Positions 1 through 18,570 are shown, numbered from the stretch's first letter. The stretch is DNA of 64,000 nucleotides from Patagioenas fasciata (GCF_037038585.1 NC_092520.1:1455001-1519000), one strand, 5' to 3'. Numbers and translations are program-made. The notes: generated from the letters alone by a model not told the origin.

Positions 1-4141
<4,141 letters not shown>

Positions 4142-4359
4142 AGAGACACCAGCAGGTGCACCAGAGCCTGGGGATTGAGCCGGCATATGTCCAGTGGGAG
4201 ACGGGGTGTCCGTCCCCAGCAGGGGGGCCGGCAGAGGCCAAGCCCTTCCAGTGCGGTGTCTGCGAGAAGCGGTTTTGGAAGGAGAGGCTCATGCTGGCTC
4301 ACCAGCGCACCCACGGCACCCCCAGCCTGCAGCCGCCTCCGCAGCCCGGCACCCCCTGA
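4142..4359 (+). other. Out-of-frame former 3' coding tail of ZNF-A
   Basis: In the alternative frame this stretch encodes the degenerate finger end (KHLKRHQQVH), a Pro-rich linker and the terminal finger FQCGVCEKRFWKERLMLAH, ending PQPGTP-stop at 4357-4359. ZNF-B and the pseudogene copy at 20.2 kb carry the same tail. In ZNF-A it is beyond the frameshift stop, so it is probably 3' UTR now. An assembly error could mimic this. Confidence 0.8.
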
Positions 4360-4419
4360 ATCTGCTGCTGAGGGGCCCGTGGGGTGCCGGGGCTGCTGTG
4401 GGGGTGGCTATGGGGGTAG

Positions 4420-4920
4420 GTCCTGGTTTTGTTTGGGACAGAGTAAATTTTGTTCCAAGTAGCTGGTACAGTGCTGTGTTTTGGATTGAGAATGAGAAGA
4501 ATGTTGCTAATACCTGGATGTTTTGAGTTGTTGCAGTGCAGTCAAGGACTTTTCAGGTTCTGGTGCCCTGCCAGCTGGGAGGGGGCACAGCTGCCCCAAA
4601 GTGGCCAAAGGGCTGTTCCTTACCATCTCACGTCATGCTCAGTATAGAAACTGGGGGGAGTTGGCCGGGGCACTGTGGCTCGGGGATGGTCTGGACATCA
4701 GTCAGCAGGTCATGAGTGATTGTGTTGTGCATCACTTGTTTTGTATATTCTTACATCATTATCATCATTGTCATTATTCCCTTCCCCTTGTACTAAACCG
4801 TGTTCATTTCAACCCCCAAGTTTTACACAGATCACTGGATGAGTGCAGTTTAAGTTTTGTATCAGTCATTTAGCTTAAAGAAATACAGTTTAGGTAGAAT
4901 TAATCACTTAGAATTATAAG
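4420..4920 (+). mobile_element. Avian ERV solo-LTR-like sequence forming the 3' end of ZNF-A
   Basis: It begins with tcctggttttgtttggg and continues with agctggtacagtgctgtg, a TATA-like 'agtatagaaactgg' and a U5-like 'tttcaacccccaagtttt'. This order matches a widespread avian LTR that starts TGTCCTGGTT. It starts about 60 bp after the ancestral ZNF stop codon. The same junction is in ZNF-B and the pseudogene copy, so the LTR was there before duplication. Confidence 0.7.
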
Positions 4921-4989
4921 CTTGTGTGATTTTTTAAATTTTTTTTTTAGTATACTGTCAGCTTTGCGTTATTTAGTTTGTAAATTTGC

Positions 4990-5470
4990 TGAAATCTAAA
5001 ACTGTGTCTCGTGAAGTTCCACTCAAATTCACTGAGCTTGTGTCTACTGGAGCAAAACAAAGCAGCTGCAAACCACCAACAGGCACAAAACGCAGAAAGG
5101 CTCAGAGGCCCCTGCAACACTGCAGGATGGCAAAAGGCCAAACCGGTGACATTCCCCAACAAAACTCCCCGAAACAGAGCAGAACCAGAATGGCATTCCG
5201 TCCCTGTCCATCCCTGTCTGCCCCAACTCCATCCTGACTCTGTCGCCAGCCGTCAGATCCTGACTCTCCTTAAATATGAAGCATGACACAAATGGCATGG
5301 AATATTCTTATTGATCAGTCTGGATGTCAGCCACGGTCTGTCCCATCTATGCCCCCCTTCCCAGCTGCCTCACAACTCACAAATAATAACCCTGCTAGCT
5401 ACAAAAAGGAAGTTTCTAAGTGCATGAAGAAAATTAACTCACTTTCAGTCAAACCAGCACACCAAGCATA
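4990..5470 (-). mobile_element. Antisense LTR-like fragment
   Basis: Phrases 'ggaatattcttattgatcag' and 'tctggatgtcagccacggtc' match the antisense U3 of the same broad LTR family. The stretch 5260-5400 also matches 13735-13870 in direct orientation. Confidence 0.55.
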
Positions 5471-5788
5471 AGGAAATATGGATAGGACAGGGAGAAGGAG
5501 ACGGGAGAGGAGGAAACCTAGTGAGCAGTGGGGATAGATTTGCAAGAGACGCCACCATGGATGGATCCAGCGGTGTTTTCTCTCCAGTAGGCAGGGTGGT
5601 GCATCTCAGGAAGGCAGCTCGTTCATCACTCACAAAATGACCACCCTTACGTCCCTGTGTGGCACACACGTAACACCTGTCGGTGGTGGGCATCTCTGGT
5701 CTTATAGATTTCTTTAGGGCATTTTTGAGCTATTCTGGGATGTTGTTTCCCAGGCAATGGCACGTACTGCCGAGTCCGCACATCTGCG
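5471..5788. other. Spacer, no gene seen
   Basis: Purine-rich start, then mixed sequence. I recognise neither exons nor a repeat family here. Confidence 0.4.
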
Positions 5789-5905
5789 CGTGTTCTCAGT
5801 CCCGGCACGCCGGTCCCGTGTGGCACCGCGTGTGCCTCGGCACGGGAAGGTGATCGCTTGTAGCCAGGCAAGGCCCCCGTTGCCTGGAGCTGGGCAGGTT
5901 CTCTG
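5789..5905 (-). pseudogene. Shard of a ZNF finger-exon 5' part
   Basis: The reverse complement matches the spacer-coding part of the ZNF exon (ZNF-A 2665-2776), including 'cttgcctggctacaagcgat', a block that ZNF-B lacks. It is isolated, with no fingers attached, so it is a non-functional relic of a further ZNF copy. Confidence 0.75.
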
Positions 5906-6207
5906 TGACTTGTGGCCAGGCCGGTGTCACGACATAGCTGTTCACCGCAAACAAACTTTGAGACATTTAACTGAAAATATCGTACCTGACACCACCCCGT
6001 GGCTCAAGGTTGCTGCTTCTCTGTCCGTTATGGCAGGAAAGTAGCAAAACCAGGTAAGTAAGGAAAAGAGCATAATTTTATACAGTCTGTATAACTGTGG
6101 ATTCAGGCTTAGCCTGGTATAACATCACCCTGCGGTGAAGCGTCTATACTTGGATATTTCAGTGAATTAAACAGGGAAGGAGTAACAACAATATAACACC
6201 ACATAAC

Positions 6208-6832
6208 TTATAAAACAATGCATTTAATCCACAGGGCACTTGGAAGCCAAGAGGAGGGTTTGGTTTCCCAACTCTTCCTGGGTTGGACAGGAACACAGGC
6301 TAGCTTTCGTATTCCCGTGGTGATTTGCTTAACAACTTGGCCATTGTCAATCTTTAAACAACAGTTAGAATCATTTAGTTTACCACAGACCCACTTTTCT
6401 TTGCCTAACAAGTAATCAAGAACCACGCAATGTTGGAAAATCCACAAATCCAATAATGGCCTTGCAGGGCGCAGGCACCATTTGAAAAGGGACTCCATTT
6501 ACCTCCATAGGGGCTCTCATGACAGGTGGTTGACCAAGTTCCAAATGCTCTTCCCATTAGTCTTGTTTTTGTTGCTGCACAATTTTTTACCCCGTAGGTA
6601 CAATTCCAGGCCCCCACTTGGTTACTCCACGTGCAGCTGCATCCACGCCATCCCAAATCATCATTATTTGTGACATTTGTGAAAAGCCAAAAATGAGTAA
6701 AGCGTTTTTTGTTTCCACTTGTATCATACCAGTAACTGAGATGGCGAGCTGGGAGTCCCCTGAGGTGCTAGGGTCAAAGAGAATGGTCGCCCAAAGCAGC
6801 ATCTGCGACCCTGCACCGTACATCTGTGACAA
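6208..6832 (-). pseudogene. Decayed endogenous retrovirus env (SU/TM) fragment
   Basis: Overlapping minus-strand frames show retroviral envelope hallmarks. There is a TM ectodomain segment with a leucine-rich heptad stretch (VVLDYLLG) followed by a C-X7-CC motif at about 6355-6390. Upstream, in other frames, lie Cys/Trp-rich SU pieces. Reading frames are broken between the pieces, so no envelope protein can be made. Related ERV sequence lies nearby (6890-7912). Confidence 0.65.
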
Positions 6833-6889
6833 CCTTGAAGCACGCCCCCCATCCTAAGCACAACAAAGGGCTATGTTATGCCTTAAACA

Positions 6890-7240
6890 CCTGGTTTTTG
6901 TTACTTTGGGAGGAAAAGAGAGATGGCTGTGGAGGCAGACACCTTCTCTTATCTTTCCCAATGTTTTGTGATTGATACTTTAGACGGAAAAGATAGATGG
7001 CCCTGGAGGCGGATACCTTGAAATATATAGAGGCAATTAACAGTGCTGCTGTGAAGGCCTCATGTTCTAATTGGGATGATGGAGATGAACCATCTGTCAG
7101 ACAACCAGTTACCAGAAGAAACCACCCCTGAGGGGCCAAACAACTCACTTGTGGTCAGTACTGTGAACTTTCTCCTAGTGTGAAGACCCCAGACCCATTT
7201 CCAGAAGACCCTTTGTGTGCACAAGCACAGGCACGTCGTG
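6890..7240. mobile_element. ERV-derived segment with internal duplication
   Basis: Two similar purine-rich units at about 6909-6943 and 6983-7017 (gaaaagagagatggctgtgg / gaaaagatagatggccctgg) lie about 74 bp apart. Related sequence occurs at about 21680-21730. Confidence 0.45.
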
Positions 7241-7249
7241 AGAAGAGCC

Positions 7250-7912
7250 AGAGGCCACAAATGTAATTGTAAAGAGCAAGTTTTATTTTAGTTACCTCTG
7301 TACTGGGGGATCTCCGTAGCCACACCTGAGCTCCCAGGCGGAGGCGGCGTAAGCGGGGACGCAGGTGCTGGTAAGTTCAGCCCTGCTGGAAGATCGTTAG
7401 GCCAGCTACGCTCACCTATATTTAAAAGCTCGGAGCAGATGCAGCTTGTGCTCTGCTCCTTCTCAAAACAAAGCAGGAATCTCAGACATGATAAAGCACT
7501 ACAGGGTTTCTCTCAGGCCTGTGTTATCTCACACAGAGGTTCTACTTGTCAAGCACACAAGGTCAGTAAAACAATTAGTGTGATGTATGTGCTTTGTTTA
7601 TACCCCAGCTGCGGGTCACTTGAGCCTGTTTACCTTTCTCCTCCTCGACAATCTTCCGTAATTCCCATACACCCTTCCTAATTAGCATGAAGATCAAAGG
7701 GAGGCAGGAACCGCCCTCTTCTGTCCCACATGTAAATGAAGTAGGTTATAAGGTGACCTCATGCATGACACGAGGTGGCGGCATGTACCCAAATCTTTAA
7801 TGCCTACCCCCCACCTGCAGAGGACGTTGAGGGATCCATCGGCTTGTGGAGTGGTGATATCTTACTGTCTCTCTCTCTCTCTTTGATATCTTAGTTTTCC
7901 TTCTCTCTCTCT
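7250..7912. mobile_element. LTR-derived segments
   Basis: 7265-7420 has minus-strand LTR features: an AATAAA-type signal (plus 'ttttatt') and an A/T box 'ctatatttaaaag'. 7690-7912 parallels the + strand LTR at 21895-22135 ('gtggagtggtgatatcttac'), including the ct-rich end. It abuts the truncated ZNF-B LTR. Confidence 0.5.
7868..7912. repeat. (CT)n-rich tract
   Basis: Runs of ctctctctct interrupted by ttgatatcttag, at the edge of the right ZNF arm. Confidence 0.8.
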
Positions 7913-7914
7913 TG

Positions 7915-8030
7915 ACTGCTCAGTAACAATTCAAAACATCCAGGTATTAGCAACATTCTTCTCATTCTCAATCCAAAACGCAGCACTATACCAGCTACTA
8001 GGAAGAAAATTATCCCAACTAAAACAGGAC
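7915..8030 (-). mobile_element. Truncated LTR at ZNF-B 3' end
   Basis: Antisense LTR start: 'ataccagctactaggaagaa' and 'atccaaaacgcagcactata'. It is the counterpart of 4420-4545. It is cut at about 7915, where another LTR fragment (+, 7690-7912) abuts. Confidence 0.75.
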
Positions 8031-8079
8031 TTGCCCCTACAGAAGACCCCAGCGCCCCACAGGCCCCTCAGCAGCAGAT

Positions 8080-11951
<3,872 letters not shown>

Positions 11952-13080
11952 TCACACAGCAGGGGGGCTCACACAGCCCACCAGCTGTGCCAGGAGAGGG
12001 GCAGGGCTGGCAGGCTTACAGGCAGGTTTCCCCTGCTCCTGCCAGATTAGGAACCCACACCAGAGCAGTGGGGACTGTGCCCTGTCCCACACCCATGCCA
12101 CAAACCTGATCACCCACCAGGACCGGGCACAGCACCGTGACACAAGGCCTGGCCCGAGGCCTGGCAGCAGGCACGCTCCTGCCTGCCCCTGCCCCTGGTG
12201 CGGCTCAGCGGGCAGGAACGGGAGCACCCTGCACCGCACCGGGTCTCAAACCACATCTGTCCCAAAATGCCCCACACCAACCCAGACCACGGGTCTTTTG
12301 CTGCTGCTGCTGCACCACGGCACCAACTACGGCAACCCCAGCCCGCGGTGTCCCCAGAGCCGGGGCCGTGCCTGACCCCCACCTTGCCGCAGCAGCCTGG
12401 AGCCCGGCGCGTCGCTGCTCTCGGCGGGGAGATGGAGGCCCCTGCAGGTTTTGATCCGGGAAGAGGGAGACGGGATGCTCTGGATTCCACACGAGCTGCC
12501 TGTCCCGTCACCAGCCGCACCAGCACAGGGAGTGCTGATGGTCCCTGCAAGCACAACAATTTCATTAAGAAATCAGGGGCACAAGTTCTCTCACCTGCCC
12601 ACAGCTGCCTTCCCTGCACCCCGAGCCTTCACAGCTACTGGGAAAAGGACCAACCCAAAGAGTGTCGCCCAACAACACGGCCAGCTTCGGGCAAAGCCGA
12701 GAAAGAGCCACGAAAAGAAAGGTGTTTCAGAAGCTCCCGAGTACCCAAATCTTCCTCCGGTGCCCCACAAGGGCACCAGGAAGATGTGCGGGGTGTCCCG
12801 GGGGTCTGAGCACCCGGCCCGGCCCCAGCCCAGCCCTTCCCAGCGCCGGGGCCGCCAGGGCCGGATCCAGGGGGCCCGGGCGGCTGGGACACGGAGCAGC
12901 GTGTCCGCGTTGCACGGGGGCCACGGGGCGAGCCGGGGAAAGGCCGGAGCGCCGGGGGGAGCCGGGCCCTAAGGGGAGTCCGGGGGGTCCGGCAGGGCTG
13001 GGGGGCGGCCGGCGGAGGGGAGAGCACGGGAGAGGCCGTCGGGGCCGGGGTCCCCTCCCGGGGCCGCCCGCCGCCCCTAC

Positions 13081-13200
13081 CTGCGCCGGGGCCGCGCCGC
13101 CAGCCCGGCACGGACAAAGGCGGCGCCGGGAGCCGCCGGCAGCGTCAGCCCGGGAGGGCCGCCCGCCGCCGGTGCAGCACGGGAGGTGTAGTCCTGCCGC
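13081..13200 (-). promoter_or_regulatory. ZNF-B exon 1 (5' UTR) and CpG promoter
   Basis: A strong donor (CAG then GTAGGG) ends this exon at 13081. The copy at 19.5 kb has the same donor. The sequence is extremely GC/CpG rich with no TATA box. A 19-bp stretch at 13174-13192 (minus) reads ACTACACCTCCCGTGCTGC and resembles the ZNF143/THAP11 promoter element. The transcription start is inferred, not seen. Confidence 0.6.
13174..13192 (-). promoter_or_regulatory. ZNF143/THAP11-like element, ZNF-B promoter
   Basis: ACTACACCTCCCGTGCTGC compared with the family consensus ACTACAANTCCCAGNATGC: most positions agree, with mismatches in the right half. The same element is at 19508-19526 in the pseudogene copy. 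Confidence 0.5.
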
Positions 13201-13370
13201 TCCGCCCCGCTCGGCTCGGGGGGGCGGGCACCGGCAGCACCGCTGTGGCCTTGCGGCCCCTGGCCCTGCCCGCCAGCCCTGGCCACACGGGTGCCCTGGA
13301 AATGGAGTCCTGGGCTCGGGGGCACCGAGACACGGCGGGACACGCCGGGGCAGAGCAGGCGGGGGGTGGG

Positions 13371-13960
13371 AGGGGCTGTCAGGGTACTGAGTTGTCTCTG
13401 ATAGGGGAGAAAATCGAAAGGGAAGGGAGAATCTTGGGTTGAGATAAGCACAGTGCAATAAAATAACAAAATACTAATACACTAGTAGTAAATATATATA
13501 TAAATTAGAAAGAAAACATACTCACTGTAATTCCTCATGAACACGCTGAGCAGCCAGTCCCAGGAGACAGCACCGGGTCCCAAAGCTGATCCCAGAAAGA
13601 GAAAAGAGAGGAAAAAGTCAGAAAAGCTCAAAGGCTTCTGCAAAATGATAAAAGGCCAGACTAAATGTCCCCCGGCTCCAGCAAAAAACCAAGAGTGAGA
13701 AATGCCTGAGAGGAAAGAGAGAAATCTGGAAGGTCCCGACTCTCCTCAAATATGAAGCACGAGGCTAATGGGGCGGAATACTCCTGTTGCTCAGTCTGGA
13801 TGTCAGTCAGGCTCTGCCCCATCCATGCCCCCTTCCTCGGTGCCTCACACCTGTGGGCAGAGCGCTCAGAATGTCCTTGGCTATCAGAACAGAGCAATTA
13901 AGAACATTAACCCTGTGCTGGGGTGTTATCCTGTTAATGACCCTGTAAACTGACCAAGGT
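13371..13960 (-). mobile_element. LTR-like element directly upstream of ZNF-B, same orientation
   Basis: Read on the minus strand it has 'ggagtattccgccccattag', an A/T box 'cttcatatttgagg', an A/T-rich stretch and a U5-like 'gcttatctcaacccaagatt', ending in ...CTGACA near 13374. It lies about 170 bp upstream of the inferred ZNF-B exon 1 and reads towards the gene. Confidence 0.6.
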
Positions 13961-13984
13961 TCCCACCCCTCCTGCCGCACCAGC

Positions 13985-14160
13985 TGTGGAGGTGAAGTCA
14001 CCCTGCCCTGAGGTAGGGGAGGAGGTGATTATAAGCACCTTGGTACCACCATGGGCGAGTATATGGGGACAGGCACAGTGGGGCATAAAAGGTGCTAAAA
14101 GAGCCATGAACTGCCCCACTGCAGGCTCTGGATCTCAGGGAGATGTGCGACTGCCATACT
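13985..14160. repeat. Unclassified interspersed repeat, copy 1
   Basis: Contains 'ggtgaagtcaccctgccctg' and 'gggacaggcacagtggggc'. A second copy lies in reverse orientation at about 17575-17765. Confidence 0.75.
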
Positions 14161-14164
14161 GTAC

Positions 14165-14460
14165 TTAAAAGAGGCCAATAAGAAAGATGGGTACAGACCT
14201 TTGAGCAGGGCCTGTTGCAATAGGACAAGGGGTGATGGTTTTAAACTAAAGGAGGGAGATTCAGGTTCAGGCATGAGGAAGGCGTTTTTACAATGAGGGT
14301 GGTAAAGTACCGGAACAGTTTGTGTGGAGAGGTGATGGATGCCCTGTCTCTGGAGACATCCCAGGCCAGGCTGGACGGAGCTCTGAGCAATGTGATCTGG
14401 GTGAAGATGTCCCTGCTCATGGCAGGGGTTGGACTAGATGACCTTCTTGGAAATAACATT
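14165..14460 (+). mobile_element. CR1 LINE 3' UTR fragment
   Basis: Sense CR1 phrases: 'ggacaaggggtgatggtttt', 'aaactaaaggagggagattc' and 'ggttggactagatgacctt'. Confidence 0.9.
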
Positions 14461-14479
14461 GGCCCATAACTTGATATCC

Positions 14480-14815
14480 ATGGTCACCTCATTAACAGGG
14501 AGATAGACAAAGCTGAGGTGATTCATGCTTTCCTTGCCTTGGTCTTCAACACTGAAGATGGGTTCTGGGACCCCCATAGCCCTGGGCTAGAGAACTGTGG
14601 CTGCCAGAACAATAATCCAAATCAGTTCAGAACATATGCAGGATTTACTGCTCCGGCTAGATCTCTACAGGTTGATGGAGCCTGATGGGATTCACCTAAG
14701 CGTACTTAAAGAGCCAGCTGATGTCATAGCGAGACCTGTCTCTGTGGTTTTCCCACACTCCTGGGGATCTGAAGAGGTCCCAGTTGACTGTAAGCCAGCC
14801 AGGTGAGTTGTGACT
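14480..14815 (+). pseudogene. CR1 LINE ORF2 (reverse transcriptase) fragment
   Basis: The + frame at 14597-14806 contains EPDGIHLSVLKEPADVIARP and on to SWGSEEVPVDCK. This matches the conserved CR1 pattern 'GPDGIHPRVLKELADVI ... SGEVPADWK'. Only about 70 residues of RT remain and the frame is closed on both sides, so the element is dead. Confidence 0.85.
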
Positions 14816-15240
14816 GTGGTCATGGGGTGGATGTGTGGCAAGTGCACTTCCTTACCCCCACCACCCCTCTGAAAGCACCGAAGACTTCTAGGCTCATGGA
14901 CCACTTTGGTCATGCATTCTATAGTATGGGGATTGCTTGAGTGTGGTGGATGCACTCGACCTCCCCCAGCCAAACCAGCAGCAGTTTGGTCCAGGATCCA
15001 GAGGAGGGAAGGACCTGAGCCGCAGTCAGGCCCAGAACTCCCTTCAGGAAACCCACAAGGAAGTAGAATGGCACACTGAGTGCTGGTGGCTTGTGGGCAC
15101 AGGGAGTCTCGTGCAGACTTTTCCTACTGTATGCAATTTGAGTACGAGTCAACCACTTCATTCTATAAATACAACATCCTGGATGAGCTCACTTTGAGCT
15201 CTCCCTGCTAAATAAGTGAGCTCTGTGGCAATGGGTTTAC
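14816..15240. other. Unclassified repeat-like sequence
   Basis: Between a CR1 fragment and LTR-related DNA. No exon or clear repeat family recognised. Confidence 0.35.
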
Positions 15241-15465
15241 TACTCAGAGGTCACTAGATGAGCCCAATTCAAGTTCAATATTAATTCTTTAACTTAAGTA
15301 GATGCACACCAAATGTAATGGATTTTTTAGAAAGATAAGGTTGTATGATTTTTAATATACTCTTTGATTCATGTTATTGGTAGACTAGATTTACTAAAAT
15401 TTTAAGCTGTAAAGTCCTGCTTATATTCACCAAAAGCAGCTGCAGACTACACTAAACATTTGCAA
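15240..15465 (+). mobile_element. LTR-related fragment (homologous to 4810-5070)
   Basis: 'ggtcactagatgagcccaat' and 'cttatattcaccaaaagcag' parallel 'gatcactggatgagtgcagt' and 'ctcaaattcactgagcttgt' at 4830-5040, in the same order and orientation. Confidence 0.6.
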
Positions 15466-15639
15466 GATAAAGTCTGGCTTGTATTTTGCTGGGAAGGATG
15501 GAACTGACTGGGAAAACAATGGTCCAAGCGTAATGCAGAGACATTACAGACATCTGCAAAGCAGGGCCAATTTTGTACTTCACTAAGAAAGGATTTGTCC
15601 AGACACAACAGCACCTGCAAGGTACCTCCTCTGACAACA

Positions 15640-15830
15640 GCCTTATATCCTTCCCAAGTTGCCAGCCCCTCCTTCCATGATCTGTAGACTCTCCTCTTCC
15701 ACTTGAGTTTGCCCAGCAGTTCTCTCTTTAACCAAGCAGGTCTCCTGGCTCCCTTCCTTGACTTCCTACCTGTTGGGATGCTCTGATCTCGAGCTTGGAA
15801 GAAGCAGCCCTTGAATGCTAACCAACCTCA
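15640..15830. mobile_element. CR1-type internal fragment (probable)
   Basis: 'gatctcgagcttggaagaag' and 'cccttgaatgctaaccaac' resemble a phrase common in avian CR1 antisense copies. Confidence 0.4.
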
Positions 15831-16049
15831 TCAACAGTGACTTAGACTTTGGAAATAAATCAAGAGATGGTGAACCCATGGCAGCATCGGTTGATCCTGT
15901 AAAGAGAGTCACTAAAAAGACTGCTCTCGTGATGGACAAAATGTTCCTGAAAGGATGAATCAGTTTTGCAAACTGTCCCTGAAAGGATGTTCAAGCATAT
16001 CGTGTTTTACCTAACAAGGGATTCAAATATACTCTTATCTTATCAACCT

Positions 16050-16480
16050 AGCTTTTATCTTAGCCCAAATACACATAGAATGAGAAGAAGTATATACAGT
16101 ATCTCCGGAGGTTGAGCAAGTCAGCAGTTATTTAACTATAGAAGTAGTACGCATGTGTAGTACCCAAAGGTGAAAAGGACAGAAGCGATGAAGACTACTT
16201 ACTTCATCCTGAAGACCCCCTGAAAGACCACCAGGGGACACTGCGCATGATCAAAGTAGTTCCAAGGTGTTGCAATCGATGTTACAATCAATGTTGAGTA
16301 ACTGTTACGTATCCTAATGAATATATGAATATGTATGTGAATGGACTGTATAAATAGTGTGTAACTTAAACTGACCGGCGAAGCCAGCTTTGGGTGCGAA
16401 CCCCTGGTTTCCCAATGCTGAAATAAAGCACCACATATAACTACGCCCGTGGTTATGTGTCCTGATTGCTAACAACAGGA
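16050..16480 (+). mobile_element. ERV LTR (3' part with poly(A) signal)
   Basis: 'ctgaaataaagcaccacata' holds an AATAAA signal, followed about 45 bp later by a CA-ending terminus 'gctaacaaca'. The 5' limit is uncertain. Confidence 0.5.
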
Positions 16481-17330
16481 CCCAGTGCCAGAGATGCAGC
16501 ATCTGTCCCTGCAGCAGAGGACAATGAAGAAACAGAAGAGATCAAAGGAAGAGGCCAGTGATGTTACCTGGGGGCAGCTGAAGAAGTTACAACAAAACGC
16601 AAATACTATGACGGCAGCCTGAGGCACCCCCTCACTCCAATTAACACCTTCTTAGCCTGTTTGGCTATCATCTCCTGCAACAGTGCAGTAAGGTTTTGTT
16701 TCGTGATGATCAGTTTTGGCGTGAGTCCAACCGTAGAGGGAGAGCATGTATATAGGGCTAACATTGTGGATCCGCCTCTTGTCAGGTCTATAATGTGGTG
16801 GGATCCTGACGCTCCTCTCCAACAATGACACACACTGGGTAGATGATGCAGGGATACCACCAGCAGGTCAGTTGCTGGAGAGCAAGGGTCAGATTACATT
16901 TAATCAAACACAACAGTATTTTGTTGAGACCACTCCTGCACGTGTTTCTAACAAGCCAATTAACAATTGTTTAATGATGTCAGAGAAGCTTCACTTGTTT
17001 TATCAACAACGAGACGATAGAGGGGTAGTTCAAGACAATTTAACTTTAATTTCCATTCTGGGTCTTGAACACCGAGATCTAAGTCACAATTCTGCTCTGA
17101 AACCTCCTGCTGACATTCCAACATGCAAGGTGTCTAAAGTAACTGTGGGAGATGTTTCGAATTTTTACTGGGCCCCCTGTAAATTAGAGGCACCAGGGTA
17201 TCAGAATGGTACAGATTTACATTATCGGAACTGGGGACTAATTGGTGAAAAAGCTTTCAATGCATTTGTTTTCCTTATCAGAATGGCTAACCAGCCTCCT
17301 CCAGTATTTGATAATAACTGTAATTGTTGT
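16481..17330 (+). pseudogene. ERV internal remnant with unrecognised open frame
   Basis: A + frame is open from 16872 to 17450 (192 codons). The first ~155 residues are ordinary-looking protein (e.g. SNFYWAPCKLEAPGYQNG) and the rest is translation of the ATTCT repeat. It follows an LTR-like end and lies in ERV debris. I cannot assign it to gag, pol or env with confidence. Confidence 0.35.
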
Positions 17331-17335
17331 AATTC

Positions 17336-17417
17336 GTTCTATTCTATTCTATTCTATTCTATTCTATTCTATTCTATTCTATTCTATTCTATTCTATTCT
17401 ATTCTATTCTATTCTAT
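17336..17417. repeat. (ATTCT)n microsatellite
   Basis: About 16 near-perfect pentamer units. Confidence 0.97.
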
Positions 17418-17574
17418 ATTAGTAGGTTGATTTGTAATCATAATGTATAACAGGAAAACGACACATAAGGTATGATGATCCACAGTGGGCATTAATATTC
17501 ACCAACAGAATGCCCTCTTTTGACTTTGGAGACAAGAGGTGACTGCACCACTCCTCCGAAGGAGCCTGTCAGAT

Positions 17575-17765
17575 GACTGTGGTCACAGGGTGGATTGTGT
17601 GGCAGTTGCACATTCCCCTGAGATCTGGAGCCCTCAGTGGGGCAGTTGATGGCTCTTTAGCACCCCACTGTGCCTGTCCCCACATACACACCCAGGGTGG
17701 TGCCAAGGTGCTGACAGTCACATCCTCCCCTACCCCAGGGCAGGGTGACTTCACCTCCACCAGCT
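17575..17765. repeat. Unclassified interspersed repeat, copy 2 (inverted)
   Basis: Reverse complement of 13985-14160 with modest divergence; the family is not recognised. A part of an ERV or DNA transposon is possible. Confidence 0.75.
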
Positions 17766-18424
17766 CGTGGGGCAGGAGGGGTGAGACCCTCAGTCAGTTG
17801 ACAGGATCCTCAACAAAGAAGGTGCCCAGAGAAGCTGCAAAGCTTCTGGCCCATGTTGTAAGGCCCACAGCCATGTCTGGCCAGACTATAAAATTCTGAC
17901 TGGTCTTCTTGGAGCAGTGGGTCTGTGAACTGGAGCCCTTTCCTTAGACTGGAGCCCTTCCTTAGACTGGAACACCATCTAAGGAGACTTCCCGGGATTG
18001 AGAGCACCTCACCTCTTTGTTTGGGTGAGTGGTTAATAACCGAGTGTTTCCTTGAACGAGCCCTCGTCTAACCCAGGCAAGTGATTATTTCATGTGAGGA
18101 CCCTCTGGTTTTGTTTCTTATGAGTGACTACATGCATGTTGTGGATCCTTATTATTCTTAGGTTGCTGTACCACAATAATTTCCTCAACTGATATCTGAA
18201 GCTGTACTTTATGTTGTTGTAGTGCTAAATAATTGTATAAACCCTGTTTCTAGTCTAGTCGACAACTGTTCACTCCTCTGCAATAAATATATGTGAAGCA
18301 GCCCTGTTGTGGATAGGAGATGGACAGAACACTTTGGCTACCAGAATACAACTGCATTTGGGAATATACTCAAAAGAATTTAGGTGCAACACGGTTGAAA
18401 TGGAATTGTAGCGTCTATGAGTGG

Positions 18425-18570
18425 ACTCAAGTGAAACAACATTTCCAGAGATCATTTCTCAGCTAATGTGGAAGACCTGGTTCAGGATTTACCCAGTGCC
18501 CTGCAAAAACAACTGCATGATTTGCAAGAATTAACACTGCAAGACGTAATGGATGACATTTTCTAATAGC
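18425..18570 (+). pseudogene. ERV 3' internal remnant
   Basis: A short open + frame reads VQDLPSALQKQLHDLQEL then stops, lying about 200 bp before the polypurine tract. A heptad-like pattern in this position would suit an env remnant, but the assignment is uncertain. Confidence 0.3.

Noticed and set aside
16872-17450. A 192-codon frame as a novel cellular gene
   Set aside because: It lies in ERV debris behind an LTR end, has no splice context and finishes in a microsatellite. A retroviral remnant is more likely.
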